A stretch of 64,000 nucleotides of DNA from positions 15,178,501 through 15,242,500 of the forward strand of contig CM029115.1 in the NCBI GenBank assembly GCA_016859345.1, read 5' to 3'. The DNA comes from Istiophorus platypterus. Taxonomy: Eukaryota; Chordata; Actinopteri; Istiophoriformes; Istiophoridae. Position numbers and translations under genes: made by a program. Below, in pieces: positions 50,073 to 62,794 of the stretch (position 1 is its first letter; every line of letters starts with the position of its first letter). The notes beneath the pieces are model-generated. The model was not told the DNA's origin, searched no databases, and worked only from the letters and a program-made list of their open reading frames with translations.

Positions 50073-50131
50073 AGTGTGTGTGTGTGTGTGTGTGTGTGTG
50101 TCCGTGTGTGTGTGTGTGTTTGTGTGTGTGG

Positions 50132-50169
<38 letters not shown>

Positions 50170-50175
50170 GTGAGT
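50073..50175. repeat. TG microsatellite
   Basis: About 100 bases of (TG)n with CC, TT and GA interruptions. Confidence 0.95.
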
Positions 50176-51479
50176 GTGGGTGTGTGTGTCCATCCATCCA
50201 TACGTGTGTGTAATGTGCAAAGCTGTTTCCTTGAGTGGCATTAGGCCATGGTGAGGGCTCATTTAGCGATCCCATTAAATGCACCATGTGAGGTACCTGC
50301 TTCTGGAAGGTAGGCTTGATTACCTTTCTCACAGATGACACTGTTCTTATTGGTTGAGCTTCATTTAACAGAGAGAGGAGTGTGGATGGAACACGGGAAT
50401 ATGAAAAGACACACGGAGCAGATGTCAAGCAGAAACAAATATTAATTAAACGCTGTGATCTTTACTGATGTATAAACCTGCCAAGTGCAAACCACATATA
50501 GAGCGTAAAAGGAGACACTCAAGTTTATTTGATATTCATTATGAGTCAGAACAGAAGGTGTCCTTAACTCAATTGACATTTCAACAAACGATTCTCAGGG
50601 TGTCACTTTATGTCACTAAATGTACTTCCTCAATGTGAGAGTTCTCCTATTTTTGATGCTTCTAAGTGGGAAGCTCTGCCACTTTATACTCTCTCATCAT
50701 CTTTTTTTTTTAAAATCATTCATGCAGAGTTTCAGATATGAATACAGCAGCTCAAATATACGGCCAAGAGCAGTCTCTTTTGAAAATGAATTTACAACTA
50801 TGAAATTTAACCTGAACAATCCCTCTCTTTCTCCCCCTAGAGATCATAGATCACCTGAGAATGTACACATAAGAAAGCAGCAGCATTAGTCATTTGTTCA
50901 AAAGCTTGAAATTTCCTATGTTTACCTTGTCCTAGGTGAGCAACCAAGAGCAAAGGTTGAGGTAGTGTGAAATGTGAAAGAGGTTGTGGTGAATAGAGAT
51001 TTGGTTCACATGCCATCTCCCACCTACAATAACCATACTTTTTCTAAACCATGACCACAATATTTTCTTTACCAAGTAGTTTTAGTAGCCTTTAATAAAT
51101 CAGACCTTACCTATACCTATAACAGATAAGACAACACTCATACAAGTTGGACATATTGGTTGTTTTTGAAGGCACGGATAGAAAATCTATTTAGATGTTT
51201 AGACATGAGGACTTGTACGGCGTATGGTGAATGCACAAACATCTAAATGGACCTACAGAGAATTAGTATCCTTGGCTCTCTGGCATGTGTACATACATGT
51301 ATGGGATGTGTCATGTACTGTATGTGTGCTGTGGGAAATACTTTGCATTCTGCAGTCTTTCTTCTGTGCTTGTGTGCACACTTGTACACATGTGCATACA
51401 TAACCAAGTAACATCATCATCGACTCCCTGCATAGATTCCCTTTTCCTTCTCCCCTCCTTGACCTAGTGAAACACCCCA

Positions 51480-51660
51480 TAATCTCCCCCATCATTCCCA
51501 TGCCTATGGTGTTGTCACTTCCAAGGGCTCTTCTCGATCTCCCCGACCTCCTGGGCAACCCTGAGGGTGACCTGGAGTTGAACCCACAACCCTTTTCCCA
51601 TTAGGATCGATACCAAGATCTGAGCAGCCCCGCCAGTGTGTCTAAATCCTACTGTGGCGG
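51480..51660 (-). repeat. Possible tRNA-related SINE fragment
   Basis: On the minus strand the text GGGTTCAACTCCAGG fits the RNA polymerase III B-box (GGTTCRANYCC), with a GATCTTGGTATCGATCC segment about 25 bases upstream. It reads like a degraded tRNA-derived SINE head. I cannot place a full A-box or tail. Confidence 0.3.
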
Positions 51661-53279
51661 CTCTGGCATACTGATGTGTGTATGTTTGCTATGAGGTTAG
51701 GGGAGGCAGTGAGGGGAGAAAGAAAGAGAGAGGGGTTTGATAACATAGAAGAGTTAGATTGGTCAAGCAGCACCTGGGTGGGAGCAGTGGTGGATTAAAA
51801 TAGATCATACAATATGTACTGTATGCATGTATGTCTGCATATCTGCCTATGTGTATAAAAGGGAGAGATTTTTCTCTTTTTTTGGAGATTTTCTGATGAG
51901 GTGATTTTAAGGTCAGTCTTTGAAGTGCATGTAGGATTTTTTTGCCTGTGCACTCTTGTCTTTTAGTAAGACCTGGCACAGAAAGACTCGTCATTTGTAT
52001 GTGTTGCTGTGTGGTTATTACATGTTTATGAATTCAACCTTAATGACCTCTTTCTCTTGAAGCATAGCAGAAAGAGTTTAGCCTCACTTTTCATTTGTTG
52101 TACTTTGTGATGATTGTCGTGGTTTATTCCTCTACCTTCATGCGCTCAGTTTCGTGGGTTTCGTTATAGGCTTTGATTTATATCTAAAGTTAAGGTTGTA
52201 ATGCAATAAATAAATGGTAATTTCACTTAAAATGGTTCAATGACCTTTTCCGCTGACACTATAAAAAACCCTGCAGGAGCTGAACAAGGACTAGACAAAG
52301 AGGACAAATTAGAAAAAAAGGTATGAGGTATAAAGAAAGATATAAAGATGCTCTAAGTTGAATATAACTGGAAAAGAAAGCTCTCAGTTTCTATCAGGAC
52401 ACCCATGTTAGGGTTTTAACCTTTTTTTGTGGCAAGAATACACATTTATCATTTGATGGTCAGGAACAAACCTGAGTAACCACCAACAGCCTGACACACA
52501 CAACATGTGATGAAGACATGAAAGAACCCTTCAGAATCTAGGTACAACTAAATTCTAATACAGGAAGACACTTTTTAGGTGGAGGAGCAGTTATTGTTAA
52601 AGATCAGTCGTGGCCTGACATGATCGGATGGTATGTCGAATGTGACTATAAAATAACCTCTGCGCCTACCTGGACTACTGAGAGGAGCCGTTCGTAAAAA
52701 AAAACTGTGTTTTTGCAGCTTGCCCATTTCTGGTATGACACTTTAAAGCTGGTTCACATGGGGCTGTTAGCTTGAGTAAAGGTAAGGATAAGGCACTTTT
52801 AAGGGATACAGTTTATTTGATGTTTTATTAGATTGTTAAACTGTTGATTACTCCTGGTTTAAAGTCAAAGAACAGCCACTCATCACTCCCCACTTCATCA
52901 AACTGATCTCCATTTATCAATTTGTTTATTTATCTATTTATGTAATTTTTTTCCTTTGTATATTTGTAAGTTTTCATTGCCATAGTTTGTGTTGTTCAAT
53001 ACCAAAGTTTGTGTTTACATTATTTGCAAATTTAAATGAATATTTCTCTTTTCACACCTATTTTCATCAGCCTGTTTTCATAGTGTAACATCATCTTTGT
53101 TTAAATTTAGATGATTGCATTTTCAGCATTTAAGACACAAAAAGATTGTTTATATGTTAATTTGTACCATATTCGTGAAGAATTGCTTTTTTGTTTGTGT
53201 CTATATTCATATTTCATGCAAGCATGCTGTATTGCTATTATTTTAGTCTCTCATCTCTGCTCTGTTTGCATCTCTGCAG

Positions 53280-53447
53280 CTGAGCCCAGGTATAGTGAAC
53301 ACAGTACTGAAGGGCACCTTAAACGTGACACTCAAAAATCCTCTTGGCCCCTGCTGTCCTTCCTCTGTTGCCCCTGGCCTTTTAGGGGCCAACAAGTCCA
53401 TTAATGCTGTTGAACCAAGCACCTTCATCACCACCAGCACTTCTTAG
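53280..53447 (+). pseudogene. stpg2: stpg2 terminal exon
   Basis: The acceptor is tttgcatctctgcag. In phase 0 it reads LSPGIVNTVLKGTLNVTLKN, PLGPCCPSSVAPGLLGANK, SINAVEPSTFITTSTS and TAG (53445-53447). The block VLKGTxNVTLxNP is typical of the STPG2 C-terminal region. Whether the TAG is the ancestral stop cannot be told from the sequence alone. No canonical AATAAA is seen in the next 300 bases; ATTAAA occurs near 53651. Confidence 0.7.
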
Positions 53448-56400
53448 AGCTCTTTGGGGGTCAAAGTTTAGAAGTGAAAGGTGAGTGGGGTAAAAGGTCA
53501 ATCTTAAGGTCATCACATTTCAATTCATATCCTGGTAAAGGATGAGACTTCATGAATATTTATGGTTATATCCATTTCTGTTGAATGTATAATAGATAAT
53601 GAGTGAGCTTATTTTCAATTACTGAAATGTAACTCTACTAAGCTTGTTAATTAAACAAACAGAAATTTGGTGAGATTTACATATTGCATAGGAACAAGTA
53701 TTCTGGATCAAAATTGGTGTGACAAATTACCCTCTGAGTTAATTTCACAGAGAATTTAATAATTAGAGCAGCTAATAACTTGCGATTTTGTAAACCTAGA
53801 ATTTATCGGAGCAAAATGCTCAATGATTATCTTATTTTCTTTCATTTTCTTTTCTTTTCTTTTCTTTTATGCATGTATGCATGTATGTTGTTTCCAGCAG
53901 CAATTTGGAGGTAGATGACTGCTCCTTAATTCGTATCACAAAGTGAAATACCTACAGTGGACCCCGCATCTACAGCTGATGATCCTTTGTTCTCTACTTT
54001 TGCTAATGACAGTCTTGTCATACTGATTCAGCTGTTTTGGTGGACTACTTGTCTCTAGATACACCGGTGTGATAATCTATAGCAATTACAAAGCTATTAA
54101 TATGAATATTGCCTGAAGTCTTTTGAAAGCAGATCACTCTTAAAGAGGACATCTTGTCCATTGGCTACTTTGGTTTCCTAAAGGGGCAATGAAAATATCT
54201 AGTCTTATATAAAGGAGATTAAGATTATAAATGATGGGAGGGTTTTGCTTTTTTGGATTTTACTATACGGCTTGGATTGGCTAATGACAGGATAGCTGCT
54301 TGAGTCAAATTATCAGGATCACATGTCTTAAGCCTTGAGTACACACAGTGTGCTCAAATAAGGCGTCTTAACTTCCTGAGGCCAAGATTGTCCACAATCA
54401 TATTTCATTTAATTACAATGAACCAGCGCAAGAGACAGTTAGAAAAAAATGCTATTAGAATTCCTAAAGGTTCGTAGCCATACATTATTGCTTAGCATGC
54501 ATAAATCATGAAGCCATTCATTATGTATATTTATGCTGACCACCAGAGAAACAGGTGTGAAAGTCATATAGAAGACTCATAACTTATTTTCCAGTTTTGT
54601 TGTAGATTGATACGCTTTACTCATCAATCAAATTAGCCACACCTCTTGTTTCAAACGCATCCACACTTACTGCTGATGGTGTACAACATACAAGAACACA
54701 CATCCCACCCAAAAGAAGCAACTGCATGTGAAAGTACAGTACACATGACGTGTAATCATGAATTTCAGGAGTGATAGCTCACCTGTAGTGGCATTACCTG
54801 GTGCTTTACGCTTGTCTTTAACTGAGCATGCAGAGGAGAAATCTAATGTGTCACTGCAACATGATATACTAAGTGCACAATGTTGTGAGAGGCTTAAGAG
54901 TCAAGAAGAGGTGTGAGAGAAAAGCTGTTGGAGCAGCGATGGAGGGAATTAAACCTTAAAGGAATAGTTTGATAGATATTTTTGGAAGTACACATTCACT
55001 TTCACAGAAAGACAGAAGATAATATCACTACAAATATATGTTGAAATGGTATCAACCTTCTCTAATTTTCAGCGAGAAATGTTGAAGAATTGTTCTGAAA
55101 TAAAAAAGCTTATGCCTTATTGTAACATGCGATATATCTCTTTTATCATACCTTTATTTTAGTTGGTAAACTCAACAGAGCAGGCTGACATATTGTAAAA
55201 CACATTGAACATAAGGGCACACCTAGTTTTTTTGGGTGATAGGTCTAATGCTGCCCAGTAGGGACTAATTTTTTAAATTAAGGATGTTAATGCGTCAGAA
55301 AGTCTTGAAAGTCATGGACAGTGAGCAAGCAAAGTTTAAAAAACCTGAAAAAGGGAGGCAGTTGCTATGAGAACGTATATGTGAAAACAGCTGAGAGGTA
55401 AAATAAGTTCCTGAACTTATATATGTGATATCAGAGAAATAGAGATAGTTGCCTATGAAGTCTGGCAGACGGTCGAAAGTGTCAGATAAACTACTTTAAC
55501 TGGCCGTTACTACTGGAGAGTGGTAGATTTATGCTCCGTTGCTCTGCTTTAACTAGCCATAAATCAGCTATTCATGGCTATGTGTGAAAATGTGTGTTCT
55601 CAAGCCATAAAAACAAAGAGCGAGAACAACAAGAAATGTTTAAGCATCAACAGACGATGCACAGATGAGACTGTCAAAGCAGATCATGTTGTTATGATTC
55701 TGTTCGGTCATGTATGATTTGAAATAACCTTTTCAATGACTTCCCCACTTCCTCTTGTCTTGCTGTGTTCAAAATGTATATACACGTTCAGAGTAACAGG
55801 TTGGATGGAGTACTATGTGTCTGATTGTTCCTGTGGGCCTTTTAGCCTAATGAGGTGTTTACCCCCTATCGTTATTCAGCTGGGAGACAAGGAGAGAGAG
55901 AGAGTGATGGGGAGGATGAGGACAATTTAGAGAAAAGGTGTTAAGATATAGAGAAAGGTGGAGACAGAGGAGAGCAAAAACAAAAAAAAGGGGTGAAGGA
56001 AAAAGAGGTTAGTAGTGGATGGGGAAAAACAAGAGATTGTATATGGGCAGAGGAAGATCAGAGAGTTGAAAGAAAAACGAGAGGAGGCAGAGGAGGATAG
56101 AAAGGCAGAGGGGAAGGGGAAAGAGCCTGGTGTTATTTATGCCTCCCCTGGTACTCGTCTTTACCTTTTTTTCCCTGCGAGCTGTTTTACATCTGCGATC
56201 TAATTAAATCAAATAAATCACAGCGTGCACATGCGCGCACACACACAGGCACACACACAGCCACAGTCACAACAACCTCTCCTGATTCTGGGATCGTGAA
56301 CATCTCCTCCCACCACCCCCTCCACCCAAGATTGAATAAATCTCGATTATGGTGCATTACACGGCACATCATTCATGTTGTTTATAGGTCTAAAATATGC

Positions 56401-57025
56401 AAACAGACCAGGGGCATAAAAGTGATCGATGCTCAAATGGGCCCTTTTTTCCGTCCAGTTCTCATCTCTCACACAGCACCAAGCACCGTCACTTACAGAT
56501 GTCTTGTGTGGGATGAAGACATATTGTACTGTGTCCTTACACTGTCCCCTCATGATGGCTATTTATTTTGTCTTTGTGCCCAAGCATCCAAAAGGCATTT
56601 TTATTACCTCATTTCCTAAAGCGCTCTGTCTCTGCTGCTGAGCCCTTATTAAATCTAATTAGCTCTGCCAAACCTTGAAGCTGTCCCTTAGAGATCTCTT
56701 GACAATTGTAAAATAGAGGTAAGCTGATCAGTGTTTTTATTGGTTACAGTGGGTCTCTAATACTTGGGATACATACAAATAAGTAGCAGCTGCTAAAGTT
56801 ACGGTTTGTTTCCAGGAAATAATTGTTTGGGCATATGTTGTCCAAATATGTTGCTGGGAAATGTAAAAGTTTTTGGGCCAAACCAAGAATGAAATTAATC
56901 TTCATATGAATTATAGTTCTGTAAAGGTACATTTTAACTGTTTACATTCAATTTTAAGACAAAAAAAAATCACTGAAAAGTCCATGAGGTTTATGAGATA
57001 TGACATTGTAAATTACAAACATACT

Positions 57026-57062
<37 letters not shown>

Positions 57063-58803
57063 GCATATATGCACTCTGTGTGACACATGCATTTTCATGC
57101 TGTGACCACAGCTGTTGCATTGGAAGCTGTGACTGTATTGTCTTGTGATCATTTCAGTCACACCTGTGTAGACCTTGTTCACCTCTCAAAGTCTAGAGTT
57201 TATTAATAAGGTCGAAAAATGCTTTCTGATGTCATAGTTCTTTTACATGTCATAAAGTTAAATCTTGCATTTAATTGTGCTCTTGCACAAGTCCAGCTTC
57301 AAAAAAAAATGTGATACATACAGTGAATATTATAATATTTGATAAATGTTATTAGACATTTTTGTTATATCATCCATCCTTATCTCTGTTGGTTTTAACA
57401 GATTTGTGATGATGGATTATATGCCATTATACTGAAAATATACCCCATAGGTAGTACATTGAAGCCCTTTTTCCACAATGACTGAGCCCAGGTCACTGAA
57501 CACTTAAGTATTTCTCTGTTAAAAGAGAGTCATTGGTGAAAGTCATCAGAGGTCAAGCTAGTTCAACAATCCTCTGCTGACCTTGTAACTCATTTCATCA
57601 ATACATGTAAATGTAAAGTGCTATATTTAGCCACAATCATCTTGTGATGACAGCTACAGGCTCGCAAATACAGCTTGGTGAAAAACCAGATTAGGGGGTG
57701 TCTTTAATTAAAGGAGATGTACAGTAGTGCAGAAGAATCAATGTAGAGGTTAACAAGTGCTGACAAGGGCAGAGGAGATAGCGGGGCTTCATTTAGATAC
57801 AGTGAGAAGAGGAAGACAGGGTTAGTATCCATTTGCAACTACGCCCTGCATCTCTCCACCTTTAGGCCTAGAGCTGCTGTGGATAATTTTTTCCTTATTG
57901 TAGTGCATAAGGGCACGGTGGAGACCCCATATTATGAGACTTGTAAGATTGCTGTTTGAAGCTTCAGCTGAGATTTACCAAACAATTACTCAGCCTCTTG
58001 AGAGCAAACCTTTTAAAACATATGCAGGCTTTCTTTTTTTTTGTACATCGATTACAAGGAAAATACCATTTGTTAAGAAACATGACGACTACTTTTCTAT
58101 GACTATGACCACCTTAGTGGAGCAGCCTCCTATAGATAAATGTGTAGACCATGTAATTTTGTGTCCTAGAAAAGCTGAGTATGTTCACTGCTAAACTCCT
58201 GGTTTGATTTAGGTCAAGGACGTTTGATGCTTTTCCTGTCAGTCAGGAAACTCAAAGTGTTTCTGCAGGTGCTCAGAACAATCTTCAGATTAATTAGGAA
58301 ATTAAATATGCAGATGTTTTTTACAAAGTGCCAAATCTTCGTTTGCCAAAAATCATAACTAAACATAACAAAACTGACTTGGATGCACAACGTCCACTTT
58401 CTTATCCTTCCTCACTCTCTCTCTTGCACACACACACACACACTTAATCTCTGAATTATATGGCATCATAGCTCCAAGTAACTGATAAATGATTAAACTC
58501 TTGACTGAGAAAAATTATCCCCTTCATTCGTTTTAGTTTTCAACTCTTGTCCAGTATATTGGTTGCACTGACCTTAGACTTGGAGGGTAGTCATTTTTAA
58601 TAGAAAGGAACAACGGTTTTCCAATTTTTGGCTCAACAGCTCCTCGTTTTTATACAATCAATATCAGAATAATGCAATTCAGCACCATCACTTTGATAAG
58701 CAAACATTGTCGTGTGAACAATTTTACAGTTGTCAATTCCTACTTCCAATACCTCTAATTAATGTGTGTGTGTTTTCTCCCTCTATATCTCTTTTTACTT
58801 TAA
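53448..58803. other. Intergenic stretch after stpg2
   Basis: I see no gene. It holds a TTTTC tract (53839-53868), a GCATGTAT repeat (53870-53888), a purine-rich stretch (55885-56125), a CA tract (56221-56262), a CA microsatellite (57029-57061) and a short CA tract (58425-58442). Confidence 0.5.
57029..57061. repeat. CA microsatellite
   Basis: A pure (CA)n tract of about 33 bases. Confidence 0.95.
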
Positions 58804-59070
58804 AGCGACAAACAACCTCAGCACTCACACAATTCAACATTTGAACAGAGCTGCACAGAACAACTTAAACCTTACATGGCCACCATACAGCTTGACTGGA
58901 CTGTTTTAGGAGGAACAGCCTTGTACCAGACACTGTGCAGGGACCGGAGATGGTTAATTTGCTCATTTTACTGCTCCAACTTTTACAACACATGCTGGAA
59001 ATCAGACCAGCATATATCAAATGGTACATTCTATAATGAAGGCTGTAATAAGAGCCCGTGCCCTCTCTGA
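58804..59070 (+). other. Unassigned Cys-rich ORF, 88 codons
   Basis: The frame opens after a TAA at 58801 and runs to TGA at 59068. It reads DKQPQHSHNSTFEQSCTEQL near its start and LCRDRRWLICSFYCSNFYN then TCWKSDQHISNGTFYNEGC near its end. Its opening follows an acceptor-like ctctttttactttaaag. Eight Cys lie in the last 55 residues. I recognise no family. It may be a terminal exon, a transposon fragment or chance. Confidence 0.25.
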
Positions 59071-59355
59071 CCATCCAAGGTCTGTAATCTTCGATTTGAG
59101 ACTATCTCATAGCTTTTTTTTTTTTTCATCTTCAAGGTGTGAGCTATTTCTTTTTGTAATATGTCAACAGATGCGTCAATTGACTTATCTGGATTTGACA
59201 TGTCTCCATGTCTCCACTCACCAATTCTCCTGATTATTAACAAAACTATGTAACAGAGTGTTGTAGCCGTAGTTGCGTTGTGGCACAGCATGTGCATGCA
59301 GACCATGCTATTATGTGCTCATTTAAGAGTGTGACCCATATACTGTCATTCATAT

Positions 59356-59397
<42 letters not shown>

Positions 59398-59398
59398 C
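59356..59398. repeat. CA/TA compound microsatellite
   Basis: (CA)n directly followed by (TA)n, about 43 bases. Confidence 0.95.
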
Positions 59399-59518
59399 AT
59401 CTGAGATATTCATCTTTACAGTAATTTTTTTTCGATGTAAACATATAATAATCATAATGTCTGACATTTTTATGCTTTGTCATGGAAAGTCTTAAAATAT
59501 TCAAACACTCAGGACCCA

Positions 59519-59523
59519 GTATA

Positions 59524-59558
<35 letters not shown>

Positions 59559-59568
59559 GTATATATAA
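59519..59568. repeat. TA microsatellite
   Basis: (TA)n of about 50 bases, immediately before the CpG-rich promoter. Confidence 0.95.
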
Positions 59569-59965
59569 CTTTCTTTCCCATTTTTCATCTTTCTTTAACA
59601 GGGCTGAAACAGCGCCGGCGCCGGGCCCGTGTGGTCGGACGGGTCACCGCAGCCTCGCCGACCTCCCTCCCGGCCGACGGCAGGTGAGGTCGGGCCCCTG
59701 TGGCCCAGGCGACGCGGTGAACGTGAGACAGGTCTGAACCCCGTGTACGGAGCCTGGACACGAACCTCTGTCTCAGCGGGTTTATACCCTGGTCTCACAG
59801 AAGACCAGAGAAAAGGTCGATACGAGCTTTTAACCTGAGGGACCCGCAGAGTCAGATTGCGTTACAGCTGTTTTCTCTTGTGGTTATGCTAGTAGTGAGT
59901 TAGTTAGTTAGTTAGCAGTTAGTTAGCTAGCAGCGATGAGTAGGGAGGAGGACCTAAGCCGGCAA

Positions 59966-60020
59966 ATAAATAAATGAATAAATAAACAAATAAATAAATA
60001 AAAATAAATAAAAACAAAAA
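59966..60020. repeat. AAATA-type simple repeat
   Basis: Imperfect (AAAT)n lies within an otherwise CpG-rich first exon region, an unusual insertion in a promoter or leader. Confidence 0.85.
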
Positions 60021-60052
60021 GATCCTCGCAGCAACAGGTGCAGCTGGACATT

Positions 60053-60084
60053 ATGGATGCGAACCACTGGAGACTGGACGTCAA
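60053..60084 (+). CDS. Possible start codon segment of the downstream gene
   Basis: ATG at 60053 reads MDANHWRLDV and reaches the donor gtaagg at 60085 in phase 2. If the nearby donor at 60090 is used instead, the frame meets TAA at 60086 and this would be only an upstream ORF. I recognise no family from ten residues. Confidence 0.25.
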
Positions 60085-60140
60085 GTAAGGTGAGTCGGAC
60101 ACATCTGTCTGAGTGTCGGCCTCTGTCGGCCTCTGTCGCC

Positions 60141-62145
60141 GCTTGTCTTCGCTCGGTTTCTTTGCTGATGGTTAAGTTTCTCTCTGTGGCTCTGGTGTGT
60201 GTTTGTGTGTGTTTAACTCCTCGCTGCCTCCTTGTTAACGTTATTATTCCTTATTTTTGTGCCGCTGTATGACAGCTGCTGTTTACATAATTGCTTTTAT
60301 TGGTTTTGCTGCAGTCACCTGTCGACTATGAGTTTCTTCATTCTCGTTTTTCGGGTGATGCTCTATAATGGGCTTTGATAGACACCAGAAAAACAAGCCT
60401 TGCAGACTTTCCCTTTCTACTCCAGGCGTACAGCTTAGATCAGAGTGTGTGAGTCATGTATTTGGTAAAACCATTCATACTTCTTTTGATTACTTTTAAA
60501 TCGGTGAGCGCTCTCAGTCTTCAGCCTTTTCAGTTTCTGGTAGTGATTCATACCTATAGAGTATGGGCCTAACGGCACAGCATATATTTCAGTATGCTAA
60601 GGAAATAAATAGAGACATTTGTAAGTTATATAGTTCTTATGCAATTTAATAAAGCAGCTCAACCATAAATTCCTTCTTTACAAAGATAGTTTCAATCAAA
60701 GCTCAATATTACTATCTAGAGAGATAATAGTTCAACGAAACGTTTATTTTTTAGGTTGCAGTTTGCAGTGGTGTTCAGCTGGACTGATTTATATTTAGAT
60801 TTGTTTCCTATTTCCAGCAAGTCCCCTTTACAACCACAGTCAGGGAAATATATTTGAATCAAGTTTCAGTATAATTCATTATTGTCTTTGATAGAAGGTG
60901 GAATTTATGGCAGAGCTGTTGTAATGGATTATTTTATATTTTGCAGGTGCACCCAAGGAATTGATCACTGAGTTTAAACTTAACATTATGTGGTTTGTCA
61001 TATTACGGCAAAATGAAAGGACATCGTAGATCTGAATTTGTTAACTAGGCTGGTGAACTGACGCATTGCTCAACTGTAAACTTTAATACTCTCAAAGACG
61101 TGTCTGACTTTTTTTTTTTTTTTTGATGAGTGCCTTCGAGCTTTCTGTGTTGTATGTAAGAGAGAAGATCAGAAAGACCGGCTGCCTCTGAATTTGCATG
61201 TTGGCAGATGCCGTGAGAATGTGTTCTCCTGTCTGCAAACGAATACACCAGGTTTTTTCCTGTGTGCAGGAGTGTCAGAGCATGTGTGTTATTGTGACAT
61301 ATTGGATCTGTCCCTAAGCTCTGCTCGCTCCAGTGCAACGTGGGCCTTGGGGCCACTCATCTGTCTTCCCGGTCTTCGCTGTTGGGCACAGCCACGGTGA
61401 TCCTGATTGGCAGTCATTACCGAACCCCAGTGGGAGGACATGCCTCATTGGTCGAGAGCAGATTCGGGGGCGGGCTAAAATGAAGGATGAAGAAGCGTGT
61501 GTGTGTGTGCATGTGTGGAGTTAATTGATGAGACTAAGGTGTACTTTGGCTACTGTGTCACTTTGGGGTGATTCATGGACATAGAAAGAGGGAGGTTTGA
61601 AAGAGTGACATGCTCTTGGAGATTCAAGCACACAAACCGTCCCAGTCTGCATTCAGAGATTGAATCAGCTATGTGTGTAGTTTTTAGTGGCTTGCTTAGA
61701 TGGTTTGCTTGCATTCCTGTATGGGCCTTTGCAGCTGTGGGCTTTTTGACTGTATGTATCAGCTCATATGTATTTGTGTGTGTGTGTGTGTGGGGGGGGT
61801 GGTCTGGGTGTGCCTTTCTCCATGCCTTTTTAAGCAGCAAGGCACTTTAAATGGAAATGTACTTGACATTTAGGAGGAGATGTAATCAGTGCCCATTAGA
61901 AAGCAACTGATTTCCTCTTCAGAGCTCCCCTACCGCCCTCTCGCTCTACCACTGCCTCCCCCAGCTCCTCTTCTTTTTCCATCTTACCACAGTATATCAT
62001 TTCTTTTTCACACTTTTGATTTATTTCTACTTCTTCCATATTCTGCTGCCTGGCCTTCTTTCTCCCTTTCAATCTAATTTACCTGTGCGCTCTCTTTCTC
62101 CCTCCTCCTCCTCCTCTTCCTCCTCTTTCTTTCTTTCCCCATCAG
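60141..62145 (+). other. Probable first intron of the downstream gene
   Basis: I see no recognisable exon. It holds a T-tract (61109-61124), short TG tracts (61497-61511, 61776-61793) and a long pyrimidine tract (61905-62140) that leads into the exon-like segment at 62146. Confidence 0.4.
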
Positions 62146-62236
62146 GGCATTGTAGTTCAAGAAAGGATGTCTGATTTCATTTCCTCTTTTTGCTGCATTC
62201 ATCTCACTGTCATTATGAAGGCTCATTTTCAAACAG
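62146..62236 (+). other. Exon-like segment, copy 1 of a duplicated pair
   Basis: An extended pyrimidine tract ending ccccatcag precedes it and a gtagca donor follows 62236. The frame reads GIVVQERMSDFISSFCCIHL then TVIMKAHFQT. The first 75 bases align without gaps to 63615-63689 at 53 of 75 identities, and the two readings stay similar (VV.E...S.FI....C.HL.VI.K). It could be a duplicated exon of the downstream gene, or two copies of an unrecognised repeat. Confidence 0.4.
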
Positions 62237-62794
62237 GTAGCAGCAGCAGTGTTGTGTTATGGCAAATCATTCAAAGCAGTGAATCACTGGAGAGATGTTC
62301 TGTTTGTAGGTGTGATGTTGAGATAGAATTATAACAAAACAAATCTAAGTGATTACGAAACTGCCACTCTATTTCATCATTTTGAGTCAGGGTTAAGAAC
62401 ATCACTGTAAAATGTAGTCTATTAAAAGTTGCTGATGACCAAACATGTACTCATCACCATACTATAATATTAAATTTCATGTTATTTTTCTATCATCTAT
62501 ATGATAGAAAAAGCATTAAATGTAGCCATTTTGTCTGCTGTCACTGTCTTAGTCTGTTATTTCCTTTAAACGCCCCTGACCTTACAATTCAATTTTTTAA
62601 TGTGTAGTAGAGTTACTTCAGGATTGATCTCATAATTTTCAGGGAATTATACTTCACTATCTAAGATGCTTCTTCTAATTGCACAGTACCAAAAGGAAAA
62701 GGATTCATAGTCTCTAATAATCTGAATAACATAAAACATTATCAAATACTTTGCAGTAAGTAATAGGTAAGTACACAGCATAAATGAGTAGGGT

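Larger units (their letters stand above)
46876..53279 (+). other. stpg2 last intron
   Basis: About 6.4 kb with a TG array (50073-50175) and a possible tRNA-related SINE fragment (51480-51660). No recognisable exon is present. Confidence 0.5.
3269..53447 (+). pseudogene. stpg2: stpg2 locus, apparently a multi-exon pseudogene
   Basis: At least twelve exon remnants on the plus strand follow the order of sperm-tail PG-rich repeat-containing protein 2, a family built on repeats of the type PGPGxY and expressed with cilia and flagella. Landmark segments are [14 protein letters not shown] (5660), HFGNM (8932), HYENINLQKEQK (10482), QFEK with PFLSQAE (14479), SPFGITAVRF (19281), GPGCYDLFEKDLAQESF (21165), TAVFKSA (21540), YNVSWTFE (44171), GPGQYDPS (46773) and VLKGTLNVTLKNP (53280). 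Introns are present and phases mostly agree, so this is not a retrocopy. In-frame stops, frameshifts and broken donors are spread over at least seven exons, which argues for loss of function. Family assignment is from recalled sequence features. Pseudogene status is inferred and could be lessened by assembly errors, although many independent errors would be needed. Confidence 0.8.
59590..60140 (+). promoter_or_regulatory. CpG-rich promoter and first exon(s) of a plus-strand gene
   Basis: An abrupt rise in CpG (cagcgccggcgccgggcccg) follows the (TA)n tract. Consensus-like donors follow at 59684 (gtgagg), 60085 (gtaagg) and 60090 (gtgagt), consistent with alternative first exons. The plus-strand direction is inferred from these donors. 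An AAATA-rich stretch (59966-60020) lies inside. The gene continues beyond 64000 and I cannot name it. Confidence 0.55.
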
